The position numbers were made by a program, and so were the translations under genes. 64,000 nucleotides of DNA from Natronomonas gomsonensis (GTDB lineage: Archaea > Halobacteriota > Halobacteria > Halobacteriales > Haloarculaceae): contig NZ_CP101323.1 of the NCBI RefSeq assembly GCF_024300825.1, positions 1,550,001 to 1,614,000 on the forward strand, written 5' to 3'. Shown piece after piece: positions 56,725-63,736 of this stretch. The notes beneath the pieces were generated by a model. The model saw only the letters and a program-made list of their open reading frames with translations, was not told the DNA's origin and did not search any database. The first letter of the stretch is position 1. Every line of letters starts with the position of its first letter.

Positions 56725-57738
56725 ATGAACACTCTCAAAGTCCTCGGCGTTCTCGCGGTCGCCACGTCGGTCGTATTGCTCGCGTCCGGAACCGGGAGTT
56801 TCACCGCCGCCAACGCCGACCGGACGACTGCGCTATCGGTTGCCGACGACGAGTCTGCGCTCGTCGGCTTTGAGGTGTCCTGTGAGGAGAAGACAGTGCG
56901 GCACGGTCCACGCGATAAGGGACCGGATAACCACCTCGTCGACGCGGACCTAGGAGGCAACGAATCCGCAGGGAACGACGACGACGGCGTGGATGCGGAC
57001 ATCTTCTCGGAGAGTTCGGCCGGCAGCGACAACGACCTTGTCGACGCCAACGTCTTTGCGAACGAGTCAGCTGAAAGCGACAACGACCTCGTCGGTGTCG
57101 ATATCGGCTCAAAAGGGATTACAGTCGACAGTTCTCCGAGCGTGTCGACGCGCGCCGAACTCACGGTGACGGTCACCAACCGATTCGCTCGGCCACTGGA
57201 GGGGACGGTCACGGTCGATGGCACCACGAAGGATGTTGGCCCGATTTTACCGGGTAGGACGGACGAAGCCACCTTCGAGGGGTCGTTCGAAGCCGGTGAC
57301 CCGATTACGATTAACGTGACGAAGCCGATTACTGCGACGCTCAACCGAAGCGTCCCGGAGGACTGCAAGCACGCGACCGACGACCCAAAGAAGGGAATCA
57401 GTTTCGTCGCACTCTGTGGCGTGTCGCTCGATGCGGACCTGAACGTCTCCGTCGTCAACTGGGACGGCGGCGACCCCACCGCCATACGCTGGGAGAGCAA
57501 CGGGTCGGTCGAGGTAGTCGTCACGAAAGCCGGGTCAAGGACTGGAACCAGCACTGCATCAGGGCCGGGAATCCAAAACCACCCGGTTGGCGATTCTCTC
57601 AGTGGAATCGTCGACGCCTTCGGGACGGACTCACAGCCCGAACAAACTCCTCAATCGCCATGCCCCGACGGCATCGTCGGCGTGAAGTTCGATTTCAGTG
57701 GGGCGAGCTCCGACGACGGAGAGAAAGTGGGTAGCTAA
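56725..57738 (+). CDS. Divergent exported DUF1102-like protein with acidic repeats
   Basis: The 337-residue product starts with a plain hydrophobic signal (MNTLKVLGVLAVATSVVLLA) and SGTGSFTAANADRTTALSV, a variant of the GxGAFTS pattern without twin Arg. Near residues 70-130 are three imperfect acidic repeats around NESA(G/E)(N/S)D(D/N)D and LVDA. Beta-rich sequence with four or more Cys residues follows (CKHATDD, ALCGV, SPCPDG). It is coupled to the regulator gene upstream. Probably secreted or surface-bound. Confidence 0.8.
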   Translation: MNTLKVLGVLAVATSVVLLASGTGSFTAANADRTTALSVADDESALVGFEVSCEEKTVRHGPRDKGPDNHLVDADLGGNESAGNDDDGVDADIFSESSAGSDNDLVDANVFANESAESDNDLVGVDIGSKGITVDSSPSVSTRAELTVTVTNRFARPLEGTVTVDGTTKDVGPILPGRTDEATFEGSFEAGDPITINVTKPITATLNRSVPEDCKHATDDPKKGISFVALCGVSLDADLNVSVVNWDGGDPTAIRWESNGSVEVVVTKAGSRTGTSTASGPGIQNHPVGDSLSGIVDAFGTDSQPEQTPQSPCPDGIVGVKFDFSGASSDDGEKVGS

Positions 57739-58016
57739 CCGACGCCGAGGGCGACGAACTCGAAACGCGTGACGAGTAGGGTGGTCCGCGGGCGACCGGC
57801 GACACGCCGTGTGGTTTATAAACAAAGGCGATTCACCATCTCAGTTTCTCGCTCCGTGTTGGTAATCAGCGGTTACTAACATCAAGAACATGTAATAGTA
57901 TAGGGGGGAACCACCGGACATCTCTGGTATTTTATTACCTGCCTCTAGAACTATCAAAATCTACTTGTTCGGATATCTCCGTGTTACATACCCACACGGT
58001 TGTGGGGAGGGGAACG

Positions 58017-58607
58017 ATGTACGACAAACTACCAAGAGTGGGACACATCGGTACAGACAGTGGGGGTCGCGAGTTGGCGTGCGACGACATCTTCGACATC
58101 CTCAGCAACGACCGACGACGGTGTATCGTTCATTATCTGAAAAAGCACGACGACCGGCGCGTTGACCTTGGAGAACTCGTCGACTACGTCGCCGCGTGGG
58201 AGACGGATACGCCTATCGATAAACTGGATGGCGACAAACGCAAGAGCGTCTACGCCGCGATTCGACAGACACACCTCCCGAAGATGGAGAAGGCAGGCAT
58301 CATCGAGTACGAACACATGCGTGGGGAAGTAGAGTTGACCGACTGCGCCCGCGAGGTGCAACTGTATCTTGAGTACGTCCCCGGAAACGACATTCCGTGG
58401 AGCGAGCTGTATCTCGGTCAGTCGGCTGTCGCAATCTCGCTCATCGCCGTCGCGTGGACTGGTATCTACCCGTTCGGGCTCCTCTCGGCGTGGTGGCTCG
58501 CTTTGGGTGTTGCAACCGTCTTCACCGTCACTGCAGCGACTCACACCTACCAATCGAGACAACGCCGGCTTGGGACCGGCGAGTACGAAATCGAAACGCC
58601 GGGATAG
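58017..58607 (+). CDS. DUF7344-like winged-helix membrane regulator 2
   Basis: The 196-residue product is closely related to the 63146 protein (SNDRRRCIVHYLKKHDDRR, HLPKMEKAGIIEYEHMRGEVELT) and also to the 56127 protein. The winged helix spans ~25-100, with two helices at ~130-150 and ~155-175. A GGAGG-containing leader precedes the ATG. An in-frame GTG at 57981 is a possible leaderless start. Unlike the other two it is not directly followed by an exported-protein gene on the same strand; the next gene is a convergent rhomboid. Confidence 0.87.
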   Translation: MYDKLPRVGHIGTDSGGRELACDDIFDILSNDRRRCIVHYLKKHDDRRVDLGELVDYVAAWETDTPIDKLDGDKRKSVYAAIRQTHLPKMEKAGIIEYEHMRGEVELTDCAREVQLYLEYVPGNDIPWSELYLGQSAVAISLIAVAWTGIYPFGLLSAWWLALGVATVFTVTAATHTYQSRQRRLGTGEYEIETPG

Positions 58608-58619
58608 GGGCCCGTTCGT

Positions 58620-59471
58620 TCACACCCACGCCTCCGACCCGGGGAGTCGAAGCCCGGCCTCGACGCTCGCGTACGTCGCGACGAACGCCAACGCGTAGCC
58701 GAGCAGGTGCGCGTAGAGGTTGACGACGCTTCCGCCGCCCGTCGGGTCCGTGGGGAAGGCGACGAAGACGAACGCGAGGAACGCGAGCAGTCCGGCGGCG
58801 AACAGCTCGAAGTGGCCGGCCATCCCCGCGGCCGCCCGAACGTTCGAGCGGAGTCGACCCGGGTGCTCAAACGCCGGCAGGGCGTACAGCAGCGCCGACA
58901 GCACCGACGCCGCCGCCAGCCCGTAGGTCACCGGCGACCGAACGCTCAACAGCGCCGACAGCGCCAACCCGACGAAGAAGAAGGCAGGGGCGAGCGAGCG
59001 GCGGGAGCCGATGTCGAACTGCGCGTCGAGGTAATCGGCGAGCGCGATGGGCAGGTAGCCGACGAAGGCCAACAGCACCCCCGAGAAGCCGTAGCCCACG
59101 CTCGGCCGGATAACGGCGAGGTTCAGATACGACAGCGCAATCGGAAACGCCGCGAGGAAGACGGCGAAGGCGACGAAGAACCGCCGCCGGTGGCCGCTCA
59201 GTGTGCTCAACAGATACGCCAGCGGCGCGACGAGCAGGTAGCCGCCCACGTTCACCAGCAGGTGCGCCGAATCGAGGTGGACGAACGCCGACGTGTAGGC
59301 AGTGAGTAGCGAGGGGTCGGTGTAGGCGAAGGTCAGCGACTCCCGAGTCTCAAGCGGGAGCGCAAAAACGGCGACGAGGACAAGCGGGACCGAAAACAGG
59401 AGCGCGAGGTCGCCAGCGCGGACGCTCTTTCGGAGAATTCCGAAAAACGACTTCGCCGTCTCATCGCTCAT
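58620..59471 (-). CDS. Rhomboid-family intramembrane serine protease
   Basis: The 283-residue product has about seven membrane helices. Motifs fit rhomboid: FVHLDSAHLLVN with His70/Asn74 of the oxyanion site, Ser130 in GYGFSG, and His255 in NLYAHLLG. The nucleophile motif is GFSG rather than the common GxSG with Ala/Ser. It sits inside the exported-protein locus, 12 bp from a convergent regulator gene, and might process surface proteins (inference). Catalysis has not been shown for this branch. Confidence 0.83.
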   Translation of the reverse strand: MSDETAKSFFGILRKSVRAGDLALLFSVPLVLVAVFALPLETRESLTFAYTDPSLLTAYTSAFVHLDSAHLLVNVGGYLLVAPLAYLLSTLSGHRRRFFVAFAVFLAAFPIALSYLNLAVIRPSVGYGFSGVLLAFVGYLPIALADYLDAQFDIGSRRSLAPAFFFVGLALSALLSVRSPVTYGLAAASVLSALLYALPAFEHPGRLRSNVRAAAGMAGHFELFAAGLLAFLAFVFVAFPTDPTGGGSVVNLYAHLLGYALAFVATYASVEAGLRLPGSEAWV

Positions 59472-59537
59472 TACACCTCAATTCGCTTTCGAGACGGTAA
59501 AAAGAACGGCCGGTATCGAGAACTGAAACGCCGGGAA

Positions 59538-60368
59538 TTATTCTCCGCTTCGGCGGCGCCGAGCGAGAGCGAACAGAAGCAGCAGCCCCGCGAGCGCGCT
59601 GAGAAGCCCCAGTAGCGACGATGGGTCGAGGCCTGCTTGCTCTCCGGTCGGGTCGTCGGTGGGCGTCGGCGTGGGTGCGGCCGTCGGTGTCGACGTCCCG
59701 GTTCTGGCTTCCGAGCCTCCGCTCTCGGTTGCGGTGGCCGTTGCCGATGGGGTCTCCGTTTCGGTATCCCCTCCCGAGGGCGTCTTCGTTTCAGGGGTTT
59801 CGGTGTCAGCCGATCCGCCATACCCGAGGGATTCGAACGATCCGTCGTCGGACTCGGTCTCCACTTCGGGGTCGAGGACCGCCATCACGTTAATGGAGTC
59901 GAGCGTGATTTCGTCGGTCTCACGGGTGTCGACGCGCATCGCTATCGTCTCCGAATCGCCGGGCTGTAGCAACACACCGTCGGCTTGGCTCTCGGCTGTT
60001 CCCTCGCCAGGGACGTAGAACTCGACGGCATCGCTTTCGTGTTCGACCCAGACGGTGGCATTGCTCCCCTGTTCGAGAACGTTCTTGACCGTGAATACCG
60101 GACCGATGTTAGTCACGGCATCGTCGTTGACACCACCGGCGTTGAGGTTCGGGTTCTCCTCGGTGAGGATGATTTGGATTTCGCCAGTCTCGTCGTCGAT
60201 TTGGGTGTACGTTCCGTCTCCACCTGCGGGTTCGAGTTCGAGAACGTTGGTCTCATCGTGGGAGACCACGTCAGCACCGCTGGTCGAAACAAGAAACGGA
60301 ATCAACAATAGCGTAAATACTAGGAGAACGCGTCGTAGCGTTATACGACCGGCGAGAGGTTTTTTCAT
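59538..60368 (-). CDS. C-terminally anchored DUF1102-like surface protein
   Basis: The 276-residue product has an N-terminal signal helix (RRVLLVFTLLLIPFLVSTSG). A beta-rich domain of DUF1102 type follows (DETGEIQIILTEENPNLNAGG, VFTVKNVLEQGSNATVWVEH). A Thr/Pro/Glu-rich stalk of about 55 residues leads to a C-terminal helix and RRRRSGE. It lacks the twin-Arg GAFTS signal of its neighbours. The stalk and anchor suggest a cell-bound member, perhaps an anchor for the soluble ones. Confidence 0.83.
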   Translation of the reverse strand: MKKPLAGRITLRRVLLVFTLLLIPFLVSTSGADVVSHDETNVLELEPAGGDGTYTQIDDETGEIQIILTEENPNLNAGGVNDDAVTNIGPVFTVKNVLEQGSNATVWVEHESDAVEFYVPGEGTAESQADGVLLQPGDSETIAMRVDTRETDEITLDSINVMAVLDPEVETESDDGSFESLGYGGSADTETPETKTPSGGDTETETPSATATATESGGSEARTGTSTPTAAPTPTPTDDPTGEQAGLDPSSLLGLLSALAGLLLLFALARRRRSGE

Positions 60369-60402
60369 TTAGCAATCACTTATATTACACTAAAGACCCA
60401 CG

Positions 60403-61725
60403 TCAGGCGATATCGGTGAACGTTTCGGTAGTTTCGTCCAACTGGGATGCTCCGCCGTCAAGTTCGATTTCGAACCAAGCACCGCTGTTGGCATCGTGTC
60501 CGTACAGCACCTTTCCGTCGTCTCCGACACCGAAGGCAATCTGTTTGCCAACCGCTTCACCCGATGTGGTGATGGTCTCTACGTCGTCACTGTTGACATC
60601 GTCGGTGTTCTCGGAGAGTACGACTTTGAAGAACTCCGAGCTCGAACTACCATACAGTACACTGTTTTCGTGGTCGATAGCGAGGTCACCGAGCGTCATG
60701 TTCGAGCCAACATCGACGACATCGTTGACGCTTCCGACGCTTCCATCGCTCTCGTCAATCTCGGCCCGTTTCAGCTTGCTGGTACCTTGGGGGATAAAGT
60801 AGTAGTTACCGTCGTCCCATGTCGCACCGGCAAGGTCATTTCCATCGGCAATTTGCTGGAGTTCAGTCACGCTTCCATCGTAGAGATGAAGCACACCGTC
60901 CCCATCATCGGTCGTGTCACCGTAGTACCAACGCTCGTTTTCGGGGTCGTATGCAAGCCCGTTCGGGAAGTTCTGCTGGCCGAAGTCATCGAAGTCGATT
61001 ATTTCGGAGTCGACAGAGGGGTTCGGAACGGTAATCGACTTCAGTTCGCCCGCACCGTTACCTCGAGTGACCCCCCACAGTGTATCAGGAGTTGGCTCTG
61101 ATGACCCCTCACTACCCTCGACAGGACACTCGCCGGCCATCGCGTTGATGACCATCTCGTGGTCGCTGTCGCCGAGTTTCTTCATGAGGTTGTTCACCCC
61201 ATCCTCGTTCGTGAAGTCAGAGCCGAGCCCGCGCGTGTCGATGTCCAAGCTCACACAGACGGAGTCACCGACATCGAGGCAGACCCGATTATCGTAGCCG
61301 ATTATCTTCGCGTTCTCGTTCTCGTCGAGTTCCTGTTCGTGGAGATAAAATTCGACTCGGTCCTCGCCGTCGTCCTCGACTGGGTCGACATCAATCCAGA
61401 CGGCTGCTTCCTGTGTTCCCTGGTTTTTGATTTGGAACACGTCACGGATGACGGTGAGTGCGTCGGGATTAACTCCCTCGCCGAGGATGTTTTCGTTCGA
61501 GTCCGACAGGTCAATGGCCATCGTGCCATTGTCTCGAATCCGGGCGTACTGCCCATTCGGGCTACCGTTACAGCCGTCAAGGCCGAGTAGTGCATCTGGG
61601 TCGTCGACGACCGCAACGGCAACAGTTCGATTAGCTTGAACACTCGTAAATGCGCCTGAGCCAACGAGTGCACCGCTGCCCGCCGCGAGTCCGCCCATCC
61701 CCATCAGTATGTTACGTCGTTTCAT
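60403..61725 (-). CDS. DUF1102-type exported protein fused to a beta-propeller-like domain
   Basis: The 440-residue product has the SipW-type signal MKRRNILMGMGGLAAGSG and GSGAFTSVQANRTVAV. It continues through a DUF1102 domain (ALLGLDGCNG, FQIKNQGTQEAAVWIDV, CVSLDIDTRG) to about residue 190. The second half (about 205-440) has short repeats such as NGLAYDPENERWYYGDT and LAIDHENSVLYGSS, like a small beta-propeller. The gene has lower GC than the window average. It is 34 bp from the anchored gene on the same strand. Confidence 0.85.
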   Translation of the reverse strand: MKRRNILMGMGGLAAGSGALVGSGAFTSVQANRTVAVAVVDDPDALLGLDGCNGSPNGQYARIRDNGTMAIDLSDSNENILGEGVNPDALTVIRDVFQIKNQGTQEAAVWIDVDPVEDDGEDRVEFYLHEQELDENENAKIIGYDNRVCLDVGDSVCVSLDIDTRGLGSDFTNEDGVNNLMKKLGDSDHEMVINAMAGECPVEGSEGSSEPTPDTLWGVTRGNGAGELKSITVPNPSVDSEIIDFDDFGQQNFPNGLAYDPENERWYYGDTTDDGDGVLHLYDGSVTELQQIADGNDLAGATWDDGNYYFIPQGTSKLKRAEIDESDGSVGSVNDVVDVGSNMTLGDLAIDHENSVLYGSSSSEFFKVVLSENTDDVNSDDVETITTSGEAVGKQIAFGVGDDGKVLYGHDANSGAWFEIELDGGASQLDETTETFTDIA

Positions 61726-61745
61726 GTTCACACCCCGTTTCGGTA

Positions 61746-61770
61746 GGCCCACCGCCGGAATCGAACCGGC
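61746..61770 (-). other. tRNA 3'-end-like fragment (T arm plus acceptor strand)
   Basis: On the minus strand GCCGG-TTCGATT-CCGGC forms a perfect T arm with the TTCGATT loop (61754-61770). It is followed by GGTGGGC, the expected length of an acceptor 3' strand, with C as discriminator position. No matching 5' acceptor strand (GCCCACC), D arm or anticodon arm is found in the next 200 bases. It therefore looks like a remnant and may be an attachment-site scar. Confidence 0.55.
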
Positions 61771-61830
61771 GTTCACCAGTGTAGGCTGATTATGAATTTC
61801 GCGTCGGTCAACTATGCTTATTTAGTACGT

Positions 61831-62511
61831 TCAGATCATTGTAGTGTCAGCAGCCAGCGTGAGCTTAACATCACCAAACGAAGCATCGGTATCGTCAGCA
61901 CTTTCATCAACTACTAGACCGAAGCTGAACGAATCACCTGGAAGAAGCTTGAAATTATTTAAGCTGCCGTAGATGCTCGTCGCTGCTTCTTCCCAAGAAG
62001 TAGAATCACCGTCATAATATTCACCGAAAATAGCGGTCAAGCTGACTTCGTCTTCGATTTGATTGTTATTAGAAAAGCTTCCGTATGGTCGATTAGTTGC
62101 CTGCGGGTCAATATAGTCGTTAGTCTGGATGGTACCGTTAATTCCGCTCAAGACTTGTGTTCCGCCGATAGTGACACTAGTCGGAGGAACGTACACAATA
62201 GCTCCTTCAGTGCCCTGGTTTTTGACCTCGAATAGCTCGTGGACCTTCGTCTTAGCATCCTGATTAATTCCCTGACCACCTTCACCACTATTGTCGAGAG
62301 TTACTGAAACTTCACCGGAGTCAGATTTGTCCGCGAACACACTATTTTTTCCAGTTGTGGGATCAAGCGCCAAGTATGCATTATTATCGTCCGCAACGTT
62401 CACAGACACAGTACGCTCGGCACTCACACTCGTAAACGCGCCCGAGCCGACGAGCGCACTCGCACCCACTGCTGCACTACCCGCACCGATCAAGAATTTG
62501 CGTCGTTCCAT
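61831..62511 (-). CDS. SipW-type exported protein (DUF1102) with low GC
   Basis: The 226-residue product has the signal MERRKFLIGAGSAAVGASA then GSGAFTSVSAERTVSVNV, and a beta-rich DUF1102 mature part (ELFEVKNQGTEGAIVYV, FSFGLVVDES). Base composition is markedly lower than around it: 26 of 60 bases at 61921-61980 are G or C. An SD-like AAGGTGA precedes the ATG by 7 nt. It shares its leader with the 55846 gene. Confidence 0.87.
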   Translation of the reverse strand: MERRKFLIGAGSAAVGASALVGSGAFTSVSAERTVSVNVADDNNAYLALDPTTGKNSVFADKSDSGEVSVTLDNSGEGGQGINQDAKTKVHELFEVKNQGTEGAIVYVPPTSVTIGGTQVLSGINGTIQTNDYIDPQATNRPYGSFSNNNQIEDEVSLTAIFGEYYDGDSTSWEEAATSIYGSLNNFKLLPGDSFSFGLVVDESADDTDASFGDVKLTLAADTTMI

Positions 62512-62518
62512 GTTGTTT

Positions 62519-62612
62519 TCACCTTGGTTTCCGCGCGGCCCCACGCCCCCACATTTCGCGTCGACCGACCGGGCGTCAGTGGCTCCGCGCTTACTCACCC
62601 CAAAGGGAGGAC
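62519..62612 (-). promoter_or_regulatory. Conserved 5' leader of the 62511 gene
   Basis: On the reverse strand, AACCAAGGTGA (62519-62529), ATGTGGGGGCGTG (62542-62554) and the GTAAGCGC block (62587-62612) recur in the order seen before the 55846 gene. The gap between the first two blocks is longer by about 10 nt. Confidence 0.65.
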
Positions 62613-62630
62613 ACCCCTTCTGTATGCACC

Positions 62631-63145
62631 GGCAGAACCGAACACAGCCCCGACCTGCGAATAGACACGAGAGGGGTGAATCGCTCACAGCCCTATCCTG
62701 AACCAACCCTGAGAGACGCTTAATCGGCCATTAATTGCGGTATCACCGAGGAATAGAGCAATATCTAGGCCGTTTCGGCGTGGTTTTACCGGTCGTGCCG
62801 TAGCTCGAAGCCGAATCAGCGCCTAACAGACGCCCGTGAAAAGTAGAAACCGACCGCACTCGGTCGGTTTTACCAGAGCGCGCGCGAGAATCAGCGGGAT
62901 TATTTCACAGTGACATCTGTAGATTTTCGAATCCAGTCACTTGTTCGAAGCTGCGGTTCGAAAGGCACAAACAGGCCCTTATAAACGACCTCTCCCTAAT
63001 CGCCGTCCAATTATATACCAACTATACAAAACCGCCATACTACAGCCGGATTTACACCATAATTTCAGCTCAAACCGCAAAACCATCGCCGGGCTTAATT
63101 AGTGCGACCCGCGTCAGACAACATGTAGTCCTCTGGTGGGGGAAC
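62631..63145. other. Divergent intergenic region with one perfect hairpin
   Basis: This is part of a 634-bp gene-free stretch between the 62511 and 63146 starts. A perfect 9-bp stem (AAACCGACC/GGTCGGTTT, 62847-62870) with a 6-base loop is followed by T residues. TTCGAA occurs twice at 62944-62961. AT-rich stretches lie at about 63010-63030 and 63090-63100, the latter a likely promoter for 63146. No gene recognised. Confidence 0.5.
62847..62870 (+). repeat. Perfect 9-bp inverted repeat followed by T tract
   Basis: The arms AAACCGACC and GGTCGGTTT are separated by GCACTC and followed by T. It looks like a terminator or structured RNA end, but no annotated gene ends here. Confidence 0.6.
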
Positions 63146-63736
63146 ATGAGTCTGAAAGGAACCACAATCTCCGATTCGGTGTCGCCCTCTGAGAACGGTT
63201 CGTCGCTACCGCGCGACGAGGTCTTCGAGGTACTCAGTAACGCCCGGCGCCGCTGTGCGCTGCAGTATCTGAAACAACAGGACGACCGACGGGTCGAGCT
63301 ACGCGAGCTCGTCGACCACGTCACCGCGTGGGAAAACGACACCACGACGGCCGAAATCGACAGCGCCGAGCGTAAACGCGTCTACACCGCGCTGCGGCAG
63401 AATCACCTGCCGAAGCTCGACGACGCCGGTATCATCGAGTACGAACACATGCGCGGGGAAGTGGAGTTGACCGAGGATGCACGCGAAGTCCAGATGTATC
63501 TGGAGTTCGTCCCGCACAACGACATCCCGTGGAGCGAGTACTATCTCGGCCTGTCGGCGGTGGGGGCGGCGCTCGTCGCCGCCGTGTGGGTGGGGGTGTA
63601 CCCCTTCGGTGAACTGTCCGGTCTTGGACTCTCTGTGATTCTCATCGCGCTGTTCGCCGTTTCTGCTGCGGTTCACACCTACGACGCCGCACGGAACCGT
63701 ATCGGCTCCGAGAAATACGAGGTGTGTGACGAATGA
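63146..63736 (+). CDS. DUF7344-like winged-helix membrane regulator 3
   Basis: The 196-residue product has a winged helix (DEVFEVLSNARRRCALQYLK, RKRVYTALRQNHLPKLDDAG) and two terminal helices. It is close to the 58017 protein: both share IIEYEHMRGEVELT. Its stop overlaps the ATG of the following exported-protein gene (ATGA), so the two are co-translated. A G-rich leader (GGTGGGGGAAC) precedes the ATG. Confidence 0.88.
   Translation: MSLKGTTISDSVSPSENGSSLPRDEVFEVLSNARRRCALQYLKQQDDRRVELRELVDHVTAWENDTTTAEIDSAERKRVYTALRQNHLPKLDDAGIIEYEHMRGEVELTEDAREVQMYLEFVPHNDIPWSEYYLGLSAVGAALVAAVWVGVYPFGELSGLGLSVILIALFAVSAAVHTYDAARNRIGSEKYEVCDE

Noticed and set aside
61746-61860. A complete tRNA gene on the minus strand
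   Set aside because: Only the T arm and one acceptor strand are found; no matching 5' acceptor strand, D arm or anticodon stem.
62512-62706. N-terminal extension of the 62511 protein
   Set aside because: It would precede a clear export signal, and the region is a conserved leader with SD-like motif.
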